Of a DNA stretch of 64,000 nt, positions 30,046-41,370 are shown one piece after another (position 1 is the first letter of the stretch; each line of letters starts with the position of its first letter). Under the pieces are notes generated by a model. It did not search any database. It saw only the letters and a list, made by a program, of their open reading frames with translations, and was not told the origin of the DNA. The stretch lies in assembly GCA_014155875.1 (NCBI GenBank), contig JACEFZ010021421.1, positions 586,001 through 650,000 of the forward strand, given 5' to 3'. The stretch is from Cepaea nemoralis. Taxonomy: Eukaryota > Mollusca > Gastropoda > Stylommatophora > Helicidae. A program made the translations under genes and the position numbers.

Positions 30046-31908
30046 CATACAGACAGACACACATACACACACACACACACAGACACACAGACAGACACAC
30101 AGACACAGACACACACACACACACACATACATACATACATACATACATACATACATACATACATACATACATACATACATACATACATACATACATACAT
30201 ACATACATACATACATACATACATACATACATACATACATACATACATACATACATACATACATACATACATACATACATACATACATACATACATACAT
30301 ACATACATACATACATACATACATACATACATACATACATACATACATACATACATACATACATACATACATACATACATACATACATACATACATACAT
30401 ACATACATACATACATACATACATACATACATACATACATACATACATACATACATACATACATACATACATACATACATACATACATACATACATACAT
30501 ACATACATACATACATACATACATACATACATACATACATACATACATACATACATACATACATACATACATACATACATACATACATACATACATACAT
30601 ACATACATACATACATACATACATACATACATACATACATACATACATACATACATACATACATACATACATACATACATACATACATACATACATACAT
30701 ACATACATACATACATACATACATACATACATACATACATACATACATACATACATACATACATACATACATACATACATACATACATACATACATACAT
30801 ACATACATACATACATACATACATACATACATACATACATACATACATACATACATACATACATACATACATACATACATACATACATACATACATACAT
30901 ACATACATACATACATACATACATACATACATACATACATACATACATACATACATACATACATACATACATACATACATACATACATACATACATACAT
31001 ACATACATACATACATACATACATACATACATACATACATACATACATACATACATACATACATACATACATACATACATACATACATACATACATACAT
31101 ACATACATACATACATACATACATACATACATACATACATACATACATACATACATACATACATACATACATACATACATACATACATACATACATACAT
31201 ACATACATACATACATACATACATACATACATACATACATACATACATACATACATACATACATACATACATACATACATACATACATACATACATACAT
31301 ACATACATACATACATACATACATACATACATACATACATACATACATACATACATACATACATACATACATACATACATACATACATACATACATACAT
31401 ACATACATACATACATACATACATACATACATACATACATACATACATACATACATACATACATACATACATACATACATACATACATACATACATACAT
31501 ACATACATACATACATACATACATACATACATACATACATACATACATACATACATACATACATACATACATACATACATACATACATACATACATACAT
31601 ACATACATACATACATACATACATACATACATACATACATACATACATACATACATACATACATACATACATACATACATACATACATACATACATACAT
31701 ACATACATACATACATACATACATACATACATACATACATACATACATACATACATACATACATACATACATACATACATACATACATACATACATACAT
31801 ACATACATACATACATACATACATACATACATACATACATACATACATACATACATACATACATACATACATACATACATACATACATACATACATACAT
31901 ACATACAT
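29953..31908 (+). repeat. Compound microsatellite, mostly pure (ACAT)n
   Basis: GGCAGGCAGG, then (CATC)n to about 30008, (ACAT)n to 30050, a CA/CAGA mixture to 30126, then about 1.78 kb of ACAT with no interruption I can see. The period of 12 nt per four codons keeps all plus frames open as Thr-Tyr-Ile-His repeats and the minus frames as Met-Tyr-Val-Cys repeats. These frames are artefacts. The true length may be uncertain because assemblers often collapse such tracts. Confidence 0.95.
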
Positions 31909-31984
31909 GTGTTTGTAACATTACTACCTCAAGATTTACAAGATTTATTTGATTTCGACTCTCAGTGTAAGGTTTCAACAAGGA

Positions 31985-32390
31985 AAGATCCATCCATCAT
32001 GCGCCATGCCGATAAGCGTGGGCGGTTATGTTCTGCCATCTCACTCCATCACCAGAGTCGTGGATCAGCTACGTGTTCCTGTCTCGATCATGCCACGTTG
32101 CCAAGCCATCCAGATATTTACTTCTCGGTCTTCCCCTTGGTCTCTTCCCCTCGACAAGTTCTCCAAGTCACCCCTTCCCACAACATGCCCAAAATATGTT
32201 GACTGGCTACGTCTAATGACTCCAATCAGCCTACGATCTCCATTTGTTTCCTGTAGGACTTGTTCACTGGTCTTTCTGTCCATCCACGGCACGCCTTGCA
32301 CTCTCCTCAGAATCCACACCTCCATAGCCATCAAATGTCCCTCAGCCCGACTGCTGATTGTCCACGCCTCATATCCATACATGGAAAGAT
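31985..32390 (-). mobile_element. LINE-D 3' end
   Basis: The minus strand reads MYGYEAWTISSRAEGHLMAM, RKTSEQVLQETNGDRRLIGV, RR.QS.YFGHVVGRGDLENL and then, after a frame change, DGLATWHDRDRNT-like and HDSGD..RWQN blocks to the CATGATGGATGGAT tail. It is 5' truncated at about 32390. Confidence 0.8.
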
Positions 32391-33344
32391 AGCATTGGAT
32401 AATCCCTTACGCAGGGCAGTCTTCTTATGAATGGCACGAGAGCACTACTTTTTCATGCGTTTGGCTGCTTTTTACTTGCTTCCTTTCATCTTGTTTCTCA
32501 TAATTCCAAAATACTAATCCTACGATACTTTATTCTCTTGTCATTTGTGCTGCCTCGCCCAATATACAGTTCCAACATTCCAGGTGCCAATTTCGATTTT
32601 CTTAAGTGAAAAGAGGTTAGTCGGAGGCCAACATTATGTAGCCATAGATTCCAAGGACATCACCAGATAATAGCATATCAATGACCTATAAAGTTTCTTT
32701 TCTTGAGCGCTTTTGCATTGTCTGCTTTCTTTTTAGCAGCTGTTATGATTCTATATTGTTATACCTTCTCATTGCTCTCATACAAATCTGCTGGCATTTC
32801 AGTCCATTCCTCTCAGTGTGTATTACACCGCAATTTTTTCTCATTAGAATCTGCCTAGTTCTTTCCTCAAGATCTCGATTACTGGTTCTGTCATGTCATT
32901 TTTGCGCACTACTAGTTAATGGATGTTTGTGGTTTATTAGTGATTATCTTAGTCGTAATCATTATAATTGTTGTAATCAGTCGTAATCATCAATAGTCGC
33001 AATCATGGGGAGGGGGGGGGGGGGTATCCCCTATCAAAGGAGAAGTAATGTACCTCCTTCCCTCCGCTAGCCTACGGAACATCCTTGGGTAAGATGGAGT
33101 ACCCGCTTAGCCCCCCCCCCTCCCCCTTTTCCGATCAGGGTTACGTGAAGACACGGGTGCAGGTGGTGGATGAAGTTAAAGAGCAGCCTTAGTTGATAGT
33201 TGTAGGTTTTGGTCTCCAGCTTCACGACGGTAGGCAGAGGATCTCTTTTTTTGGGAGACAATGGCCACGGTCATCGACCAGTATGAAAAGCAATGGCAAA
33301 CTACTTTCTGTACAGATGCCAAGAAAATCATGTTTTGCAATCTC
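32391..33344. other. Intergenic DNA with G and C homopolymer runs
   Basis: No gene recognised. A run of G near 33009-33026 and C near 33111-33126 flank a block at 33061-33320 that includes CCAGCTTCACGACGGTAGGC. AAAAGCAATGGCAAACTACT at about 33288 is the SINE-2 core, so a partial SINE-2 lies at about 33275-33335. Confidence 0.4.
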
Positions 33345-33455
33345 GTAGAATGGTCGAGATAAGAACACCGAGCTGATCCACGACTCTGGTGATCGAGTGA
33401 GATGGCGAAACATGACCGCCCAAGCTCAACGGCATAGCACATGATGATGATGAAT
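33345..33455 (+). mobile_element. LINE-D terminal fragment
   Basis: GAATGGTCGAGATAAGAACA, CCGAGCTGATCCACGACTCT, GGTGATCGAGTGAGATGGCG and CGGCATAGCACATGATGATG give the last ~110 bp of LINE-D and its GATGAT tail. Confidence 0.75.
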
Positions 33456-33479
33456 TATCTCCACGGGTGGCTATGTGTG

Positions 33480-34045
33480 AAGTGGTAAAAGAAGTGCTTG
33501 GGGGTTCGTGGCGAAGGTTTGTGGACGGTATTTGGTACAGGAAAGCCTGGCATATGATACCACAACATCTAGTCTGAGAATGGAGGTGAAGGAAGTCAGC
33601 GGCGTTCCACAGATTGGAGGACAAACAGCACAAGCGTGTCATGATTGTAACGGACTCAGACAGTATGGTGAAAAAGGTGATGACAGGCAGGCAGGCAGGC
33701 TTCGAACACAGTGGCAGGCTTCAATTCAAAAATAAAAACCTGAGAGCATGTTTGGATGTTTTCTCCAGGACAGGCTGTGGTCAGATGTAGTCAGGACTCT
33801 TGGGAATCTTGTGTATAGTGCAGGAAAAACAGATCATAACGGCAAGGAGAGAATATCGCTGCAGGGAGTGACCAAAGGATCTGGCCGACACTCAGGACTT
33901 CGAGGAAAAGCCAGACGGACTCATCAGACTGCTATTTGTGTCATTAGTATTGGGACTCTTCACTGGCTGTTGTCAATGAGGGCGGAGCACATATGGGAAT
34001 GTCCCAAACGTTGTGACATTGGATCTCGACTCAATTGAACCTGGC
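33480..34045 (+). pseudogene. LINE-C relative, decayed RNase H and C-terminus
   Basis: ESLAYDTTTSSLRMEVKEVS, then a frame-shifted VTDSDSMVKKV-like Asp motif. The end from 33840 reads SLQGVTKGSGRHSGLRGKAR, ICVISIGTLHWLLSMRAEHI and WECPKRCDIGSRLN. It is equivalent to the 4.8-kb and 59-kb copies but forms a third subfamily. The PGHAG block is not recognisable. Confidence 0.7.
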
Positions 34046-34199
34046 TTTAGTTGTCCTTCGTGTCTTTGATCCATACAGCAGTATTGATTTAATGTTACAA
34101 TTGAATATTATAAGCTTGGGGTTATGATCACAGAAGATTGCAGATTGGACAGAGAAATCGAAATCACATGTCAAAAAGCAAGTACATTTACATATCAAC

Positions 34200-34445
34200 T
34201 ATCCATCCATCCATCATGTACCATGCCGATAAGCATTGGCGGTCATGTTCTGCCATCTCACTCGATCACCAGAGTCGTGGATCAGCTCTGTGTTCCTGTC
34301 TCGACCATGCCACGTGGTCAAGCCATCCAGGTATTTACTTCTCGGTCTTCCCCTTGGTCTCTTCCCTTCGATCTTGCCAGTCGTCACCAAGTTCTCCAAG
34401 TCACTTCTTCTCATAACATGCTCAAAAATTTTGACTGTCTACGTC
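34200..34445 (-). mobile_element. LINE-D 3' end
   Basis: The minus strand gives RRSDLENLVTTGKIEGKRPR, GRPRSKYLDGLTTWHGRDRN and TELIHDSGDRVRWQNMTANA, ending in the ATGATGGATGGATGG tail. It is cleaner than the 32-kb copy. Confidence 0.8.
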
Positions 34446-34774
34446 TAATGACTATGAATATCCTATGATACTTTAATTCCCTTGGCATGTATGCAGTCTC
34501 ACCCAATTCATATAAAGTTCCAACTATCACCTATACTGAAACATTCAAATATACCCTTGTTCGCAAAATGGCAGATAATAAACAACATATTCATACCAAC
34601 CCTGTGTTATCATTCTCTAAACTTGGACATTATCCAAATCACACTTTCGCAAAATCAACACATGCGAGATGAGATGACTGAGGAGAGGTGCCAACTTAAC
34701 AATTCGAGACCGAGTAAGAAATGTTTTTGTCAGACAGACAGTGGGATCAACATTTTGTGCCACATTTATTGAAA

Positions 34775-35020
34775 GACAGAAGATCAAGTGGTTTGGCCAT
34801 CTCGTTAGAATGCAACACCATCAGCTATCATCACTGGCCCTACATCAAAGATCATCAGTGACGAGACCAAGAGGACACCGAGGAAAAAAATGGATTGACG
34901 ACATCAAAGACATTGTACAGTCACACAGAATGACACTATCCAATGCCACCCATCGGGCGCTGGAGTGCCAATTATTCCTCCCCACGGCGCTTGGCGGCAA
35001 AAGTGGAATATGATGATGAT
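34775..35020 (+). pseudogene. LINE RT C-terminal fragment, other RTE-like subfamily
   Basis: ERQKIKWFGHLVRMQHHQLS, TRPRGHRGKKWIDDIKDIVQ and HRALECQLFLPTALGGKSGI with stop at about 35011, then a GATGATGATGG tail. The K.FGH..R and RGR..K.W.D motifs are typical of the last ~80 residues of RTE-like ORFs. Confidence 0.65.
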
Positions 35021-35334
35021 GGAATTAAGTTTTAATTTCTTTTGACTTCTTCGAATTTCCTAATACGACAGCTCATCTTTCCTATTCTTATTTCAACATC
35101 CCTGTCTCCCCATCTTTGTCTAAAAACTTAAACAAGTGTATGATTCCACCGCTTAAAGAGTTTCACCTAATGAGATCGGGTTTGACGTGTTTTCAGGTTA
35201 TCTTTGTCTTTCCCTTATGATGACTATTTTATTCCTCTTTCGCTCGCTTGAAATCAATTGTCCGCATTCACTATTTTTTTCCTCAGTACACTCAGAGGTC
35301 TGTAAAGTGTTGCTTCCACTGTTGTTTCACTAGG

Positions 35335-35468
35335 CCCGAATGCGAAAGAAGAAGAAATAGAAGTAGAAGAAGAATAAGAAGAAGAGAAAGAAAAAGAAAA
35401 TAAGAGAACGAAGGAGAACAATAAGAGGAAGAGAAATAATAAAAATAATAAAGAAGAAGAAGAAGAAG

Positions 35469-35500
<32 letters not shown>

Positions 35501-35505
35501 GTTGT
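35335..35505 (+). repeat. GAA/AAG-rich low-complexity tract
   Basis: Degenerate AGAAGAAG sequence becomes a pure (GAA)n from about 35450 to 35497. It may be the expanded tail of a decayed SINE-4. Long Ser or Phe frames across it are artefacts. Confidence 0.8.
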
Positions 35506-35559
35506 TGTCCAAAAGGAGTAAACCATTTTGAAAGTCCTTGTTTGCACTGTCTATTACCA

Positions 35560-35845
35560 CAATGTCCAAAAGGCGTAGACCTGTTTTTGTTTAAGTTAGC
35601 AATACCTTGTCATCTGCACAGCTTAGATTGTTTATATTTTACCCCCAACTCGTATTCCTGGCTTCTCTTTTATCTGTCTCATTATTATTTCGCTACATGA
35701 AGAGAAGAGATCCAGTGATAAAACACGTCCCTGTCTTACTCCTTGCTGTATTTACTATTTTTATTTCCTATGTTTTAATTGCTGCTACTTTTTCCCCAGT
35801 ACACATTCGTTATTATTCTGATCTGTTCTATCACTTGTTGCTTGC
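35560..35845 (-). pseudogene. LINE-D-type RT fragment
   Basis: Minus-strand GGAGTAAGACAGGGACGTGT, reading GVRQGRVLSLDLFS, lies around 35708-35750 and corresponds to GVRQGC.LSPDLFS in the other copies. The rest is too decayed to align by eye. Confidence 0.55.
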
Positions 35846-36055
35846 TTGCGTTCGCTGGCTGTGAACTCCAGCGTTAAGTCCTGTATGTCGGATGAAGGCA
35901 TCCTGTTGTCCATCCAACATCAGTGTGATGTCATACAGGACCTGAGGTTTGCGCGAGTATCCGTTGTCCCATGTCTGGCTTATTGGTGTGCAGGCTGGTG
36001 GTTCCTCGCCGTGCAGGCAGATACTCTCCGACTTCGGAGAATGCACCGGGTTTTT
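35846..36055 (-). repeat. Dispersed repeat, inverted partner of 5965-6165
   Basis: TCGCTGGCTGTGAACTCCAG, CTGTATGTCGGATGAAGGCA, GACCTGAGGTTTGCGCGAGT and GGCAGATACTCTCCGACTTC match the reverse complement of the 6-kb block. Confidence 0.7.
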
Positions 36056-36227
36056 ATCCCATATGGCTTAGTCTCTTTCTGCTGCAGCCGTTGCTTCTCT
36101 CCATTACAGGGACCTTGTCTGTGGCTCAGAAATCAATGGAAAACTGTTGAACGTACAATTGCATACACATTCAACCTGAGGTTGGGGTTGATTGCAGTGT
36201 TCTGCAAAAACATGCAACATATTTTAA

Positions 36228-37345
36228 TGTTGTAGCTAGGGTGGAGATAACTTATGTGGCTACAGTGACCTAGGCTGTGGCTAGGGTGAAAATTATGTGG
36301 TTACAGTGACCTGGGGAGGGGAGGTAAGCTGCGTGGTCTCGAGGTATGGAGTCCGCCTCGAGAGCTGGAGGTCCAGGGTTCAAGCCCCGGTGATGACCGG
36401 GATTTTTTCACGTGGACTTCTAGTAATAAATACCCCCTGGTCTCTGTGTAGTGAGATCGGACGCCCGTGTGTATTGTTGCGCACGTAAAACATCCCTTGG
36501 AAGTTGGAAATCGAAAAAAGAGTAGCCCGGGCAAAATTTCCAGTTAAAAATTTACCCAACGTAAACGTTGGACGGAGGGAATAGCAGAGTCCATGGGAAT
36601 ATTGATATATGAAGCACATAATCGGGCACTCTCACGATGTTTATACTTCACCTCGACACCGCAAGGTACAAGAGGAACATGATGAGATGAGATGAGAATC
36701 TACCCAAAGTATTTTCAGGATCCTCTACGGTGCTACGGAGTTCGTGCACTGAGCTGAGATTCTCCAGACTCCGATTTGAGTTAGGAGGAGAACGGATCAC
36801 AACCATGTTCCGTGATGTTGATCCATCGACTAAACTAGTGACCTAGGCTGTGGCTAAGGTGGAGATAACTAATGTGGTTACAGTGACCTAGGCTGTGGTT
36901 AGGGTGAGATAACATGTGATTACAGTAACCGTTTCGTCCTCCATTATAGGGACGTGGTGTGATTTCCGTGACTATTTCTGCCTCCATTACAGGGACCTAG
37001 GCTGTGGCTAGATAACTTGTGTGGTTTCCGTGACCGTTTCTTCCTCCATTACAGGGACCTAGGCTGTGGCTAGATAACTTGTGTGGTTTCCGTGACCGTT
37101 TCTTCCTCCATTACAGGGACCTAGGCTGTGGCTAGATAACTTATGTGGTTTCCGTGACCGTTTCTTCCTCCATTACAGGGACGTGGGCAGTGGCTAGGGT
37201 GAAGATAAGTAATGTGGTTAAAGTGCCCGTTTCTTCCTTCATTACAGGGACCTGGGCTGTGGCTAGGTAACATGTGATTAAAGTGACCGTTTCTCCCTCC
37301 CTTACTATGACACTAGCTGTGGCTAGGGGGGAAATAACTTTTGTG
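36228..37345 (+). repeat. ~62-bp minisatellite interrupted by SINE-5
   Basis: Units contain TGTGGTTTCCGTGACCGTTT, CTTCCTCCATTACAGGGACC and TAGGCTGTGGCTAGATAACT. The right part (36945-37320) is the most regular, with at least five units. The left and central units (GTGACCTAGGCTGTGGCTAG...GTGGAGATAACT) lack the CCTCCATTACAGG segment. Intergenic. Confidence 0.8.
36313..36836 (+). repeat. SINE-5 with 8-bp target duplication and an inner insertion
   Basis: AGTGACCT flanks it (36305-36312 and 36837-36844). Head GCGTGGTCTCGAGGTATGGA, B-box CAGGGTTCAAGCCCCGG, end GATGTTGATCCATCGACTAA. Compared with the 3.2-kb copy, about 148 bp (36559-36706, ending GATGAGATGAGATGAGAATC) are inserted between two TTTACCCA/TCTACCCA direct repeats. 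Confidence 0.75.
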
Positions 37346-37574
37346 GTTAAAGTGACCAGTTTTGCACCCCTCTTTCTCAATGTGACAAACATCACCAAGC
37401 ATTTGTGTCAGGTTACTCCTTTTAGACAAATTCAGTCTAATGTAACAGGCTTTATCTACTCATGAATAGGTTCTTTCACTAACAATTTTGCCATAGCCTC
37501 GAATGCGATTTCCAAGTGCTGGAATCTAAACTCACCACCCAAAAGATCAGGAAACATATATACTTAATATGTAT

Positions 37575-37790
37575 ACTTCACTGCACTGGGTTTTATCCCA
37601 CATGGCTCGGTCTTTTTCTGCAGTGCAGAAAGCGTCGCACCAAGCACAAACTCCGTAACTCTAGCAACGACCCGCTACAGTCTCCGAAATATTTAACTCG
37701 TTAACCGAAGGACGCGGACCAGAATCAAACCCACAACCTCTGAACCCGAGTCAAACGGCTTGACCACCACGCCACGGAGACTCCCACAAT
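37575..37790 (-). repeat. SINE-3 copy
   Basis: CACTGCACTGGGTTTTATCC, GCACAAACTCCGTAACTCTA, GAATCAAACCCACAACCTCT and CGGCTTGACCACCACGCCAC give the reversed SINE-3 order ending at GGAGACTCCC. Confidence 0.8.
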
Positions 37791-39324
37791 TTTAGCTTGG
37801 GATAACTGGGAGCCAGTCAATTTCAACACACATTCCTGCCTCCAGGTGGATTCCAACACCTGACCACCAGGCTAGCCACTGTCCACTACAGCTGCCATTA
37901 TGACAGCATGTCACGTTGACAACAAAACTAATCTACCTTGATTAATTAATTAGGTGCCACCATCTCCACAATGAAGGTTGGCTGCAATGGATCTCCAACA
38001 CTGTCTCTCGCCTTAAATGTACATTCTGTCAGACTGATGTTTGTCAATCTTTTGATGTTATCTTCCCACTTGTATCACTGTCTACCTTTTGCTTGCTTGC
38101 CTTCAACCTTACTCTCCGGTACGGTTTTGTATGAGTGTTATGTCTTTTAACGTGGCCAAAATATTTCACGTGTCTCTTTTTTTAATTTCTGTTATCAACT
38201 CTCTTTTCATTCTCAGTTCTGTATTTGATTGTTTTTGTTTCCATGAAATATGACATATTGTTCTGTATATCCAATCTCCAGGGCCTATATTCAACTTTCT
38301 AATTGCTTGTTCATTGTCTAAGCTTAGTTAGTAAGTCAGTCAGTCAGTCGAGGTTCCAACTTCACGGCAACGGGTCCTCCCCATGATGCTCCACTTCTGT
38401 GCCAGTGAACATCACACAAAATGCTCCCCACTGTCCAAAAGTGGAATAGACAGGAGTCTCGGCAATCCAACAGCCCGCACAGGTACACTGTGCATAATGC
38501 CATGTCTAAGCTTCTGTGCCATATAGTAGTATATAATATACTTAAAATTTGATAATTCTTATTTTTAATGCGTTGTTAACCTCTCTAGATGTTAATACTT
38601 ATTTCATGATGTTGAAAGCAGCATTGTTTATTATTTTTTTTAAATTTCTGTTTCACTTCTGCCATCATCTGTTATTACATGAACAAGAATGGAGAAACTT
38701 GTTCTAGTATTTCCCCATTTACCTTGAAACCAATGTGTAGAAGAGGAAGGATATGAATGAATTCTTCTCTGTATATCTTCAGACACCAACATAAACACAT
38801 TTTAAGAAAGCAGCAATCTACTTGAAGTTGTTGATGTCTCCGCAGATTTTGTTCTCCTTGACGTAACCCAAGCTGTCTCTCATAAGTCAGACAGTATTGT
38901 AGCAAATATTTAATCATTTTCCCAATTCCACAATCACATTCATGAATGAACAAACGACATTCTTGTAGCAAATATTTAATCATCGCTTTATCTATTTCAC
39001 AATCGCATTTTATAAATGAATGAATGAATGAATGACATCTGCATAATTTTTACACCAAACTGGTATACACAGAACCTTATAAAACATCGCAACAAAATAT
39101 TTTCACAGGGTTATACTGGCAATGAATCTTGCTTACAATCCCTTGATAATATGCAAAAAAAATAAGGTTAATAAAATGTAATGTACAAGCCATTAACTCA
39201 TTAACTATGGAATTAAAGAAAAACATATATTTTGGACCAATCAGCACTCGATGGGATATATGGCTGATATAGCGCCACTATCCAATTATGAATAGAAATA
39301 ATCCAAGCGCACAGACTAATATCT
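37791..39324. other. Intergenic DNA with weak LINE traces
   Basis: No gene. Around 38050-38330 on the minus strand, a decayed RTE-like C-terminus may be present (AACGTGGCCAAAATATTTCA, the antisense of a K.FGHV motif). GTCA repeats occur at 38334-38350. An AATG-repeat is at 39013-39032. A near-repeat of GTAGCAAATATTTAATCAT occurs at 38897 and 38964. IK transcript 3' sequences may extend here, but no clear poly(A) signal was assigned. Confidence 0.35.
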
Positions 39325-39645
39325 TCATATGCAGGTCTGCATGGCCGAATGGGTAAGAATGCGTGTTCTTAAACATCCATTGTGCTGATGCAGAGGTAAG
39401 TGGTTCAACCCCTACACCGGACAGCTGGACTAAAATGTTGACCTGTTGTCCTTGACTTGGGGACGTTAATTACAGGTACCTCTGAAGTCGGAGTGGGTTT
39501 GCCTGATGGCGAGGGACAGTGGTAATAGGGAAAGCTAATCCACACGCAAACAGCCCAGCGTGTTCCCTTACTAGAGGCAGCATCACGTGTACGGGTTACG
39601 CGTGAAGTCAATGCCAGCAAACCAAACAAAAAACAAGAAGAAGAC
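39325..39645 (+). repeat. SINE-A, full length, next to the IK stop codon
   Basis: tRNA-like head GCATGGCCGAATGGGTAAGA (A-box) and GTGGTTCAACCCC (B-box), then GGACTAAAATGTTGACCTGT, CTTGGGGACGTTAATTACAG, TTTGCCTGATGGCGAGGGAC and AATAGGGAAAGCTAATCCAC, with a 3' end rich in AAACAAAAAAC. It ends 27 bp below the IK stop, so the IK 3' untranslated region probably contains it in antisense. Confidence 0.8.
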
Positions 39646-39672
39646 TGTACACTTCAATAACAAAGATCATGC

Positions 39673-39850
39673 CTAGTATCTAGGCTGTTTTGATTCGCCT
39701 CCTCCACCGCCTCCAGAAGAAGGCTTTCTCTTCTCAATGATCCTCTGAATCTGCTGCAGTTCCCTGTCTAACTTCTGCTTCTCATCTTTGGGTCCAGTTC
39801 TTCGAGTACGTCTGCCGTCTGACATCTTAACACCATACTGAAAAGCAGCC
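39673..39850 (-). CDS. IK: IK last coding exon
   Basis: Completes a split Lys codon, then AAFQYGVKMSDGRRTRRTGP, ELQQIQRIIEKRK, a Gly-rich run and KQPRY with the stop TAG at 39675-39673. The acceptor AG is at 39852-39851. It matches the conserved IK C-terminus (AAFQYG.KMS.GR.TRR...IIEKRK...PKY). Confidence 0.95.
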
Positions 39851-39954
39851 CTGAAAGAAAAAATAAATGTTGCATTTATAACATGTTAAATTTAGAGGCA
39901 TGTTCTTTACAAGACATCGCAATCAACCTCAGCATTTGTATTGGCTGTTCTTCT

Positions 39955-40345
39955 TCTTTCGTTTGCTTGAAATACATCTATAACTGCAATGTTGTCTCCT
40001 GTATGAATCTAACAGTCTTTTTTAGTTCACTCAGCCGTCCATAGAGTTTATCTTCCACTGTTACGTCACGTTACTTATGGCGGCACCTATCAATTTCCAA
40101 GTAAAATTTATAGTTTTGCGATTCTAGTAAAAGGAAAATACTTCATGATACTATGACGTGGCCATCGGCGGGGAAAAGAGATCTGGAGACATTACACATC
40201 CCTGTCTCATAACTCTCTTGATAGGCCGATATTGCCATACTTCGTTTGTCGAGTAAGGCCACAGTCTACTCTAGCAAAGTAAAGGTGCTGAAGACGAAGG
40301 CAGCCAGCCTGGAGGCGCACCACAGAAATCAGGCTGCCACGCAAC
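39955..40345. mobile_element. Mosaic of LINE-B and LINE-D pieces
   Basis: 39955-40085 is LINE-B 3' end in reverse (GTTCACTCAGCCGTCCATAG, TTTATCTTCCACTG). 40160-40250 is LINE-D in reverse (AGATCTGGAGACATTACACA). 40253-40345 is LINE-B 5' sequence forward (CTACTCTAGCAAAGTAAAGG, TGGAGGCGCACC block). It lies in the last IK intron. Confidence 0.7.
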
Positions 40346-40349
40346 CACG

Positions 40350-40530
40350 CTATTTTACATTCAATAGTGTGCTATTGCTTTCTGAAAGACCAGTGCTCAC
40401 ACCATTCAAAATCAACTAAGGCTTCCAAACTGTCTACAACTGATTTCGAGCTCTCTGCTCGGTGGTATATGTTAGGGAACTGTTAATTGTATTCACTGCT
40501 CCTAAGTCACAGAATGATGGCGGTTTTATC
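40350..40530 (-). repeat. SINE-2 copy, partial
   Basis: ATTTTACATTCAATAGTGTG, CTATTGCTTTCTGAAAGACC and AACTGATTTCGAGCTC correspond to the SINE-2 body in reverse. Confidence 0.55.
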
Positions 40531-40668
40531 ACAATTATGCAAATACTACTCTCCAGAACATTCTTTGGCTTAAACTGGCTCAATAAGAGCCCTATAACAG
40601 TGGTTGAACCTTTATGTGGATATCACCGACCCCAATCTGGTAGGTGTTGCTCTCTTCTATTATATGCT

Positions 40669-40829
<161 letters not shown>

Positions 40830-40924
40830 CCTGACTCAACATCCTCAAATCTGTGGGGAAATAACAACACTCACACAGACACATGTGCACTACCTGTAAA
40901 AAGTGGTTAACGGCAAAAAGCTCA

Positions 40925-41100
40925 TCTTCACTGCACTGGGTTCTATCCCATATATCTCGGTCTTCTTTCTGCAGCACTAACTCCACAACCCTCAGGGGTC
41001 TACGACAAAACTGCATTTATGAACCAAATGCTGAGTACAAAAACAAACCCACAACCTTCATAGCACACAGCAGGGGTTTAACCAACTCCCAGAGATTCCC
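40925..41100 (-). repeat. SINE-3, diverged copy
   Basis: TTCACTGCACTGGGTTCTAT, ATCTCGGTCTTCTTTCTGCA and ACAAACCCACAACCTTCATA, ending AACCAACTCCCAGAGATTCCC. Confidence 0.65.
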
Positions 41101-41167
41101 TATTATTAATTTTATGTACAACATAAAAACTTATTCTAAAGTAGCACTTCCGTTTATTTAAAAAAAA

Positions 41168-41366
41168 TGATTACCAAAATACAACCTAAACTAACTCTTC
41201 AGTTTTATAAGAAACAATTACCAAAATACAACCTAAAGTAACTCTTCAGTTTTATAAGAAACAATTACCAAAACACAACCTAAAGTAACTCTTCAGTTTT
41301 ATAAGAAACAATTACCAAAATACAACCTCAAGTAACTCTTCAGTTTTATTATAAACAATTACCAAC
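41168..41366 (+). repeat. 47/48-bp minisatellite abutting an IK splice donor
   Basis: Four units of ATTACCAAAATACAACCTAA and TAACTCTTCAGTTTTATAAG. The last, truncated unit (CAATTACCAACTTAC) ends at the donor GT at 41370-41369, so the intron starts almost inside the array. Confidence 0.88.
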
Positions 41367-41370
41367 TTAC

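Larger units (their letters stand above)
29365..31980 (+). pseudogene. CR1-like LINE C-terminus, split by SINE-4 and the (ACAT)n tract
   Basis: Before the SINE: TKRLYSLQKRAVRLINDDKL, a typical RT-thumb LQKRAVRLI motif. After it: LLFNKAKLIHKILFQNAPSY, KYNASHSERLNILHVPKPRI and [12 protein letters not shown] up to about 29940. After the microsatellite, LLPQDLQDLFDFDSQCKVST at about 31924-31985 reads as the end of the same protein (W..LP.D...). The two flanks are in the same frame. Confidence 0.6.

Noticed and set aside
29836..32202. Long plus- and minus-strand ORFs rich in THTYIHTYI or MYVCMYVC
   Set aside because: Open only because the (ACAT)n repeat has no stop codon in these frames.
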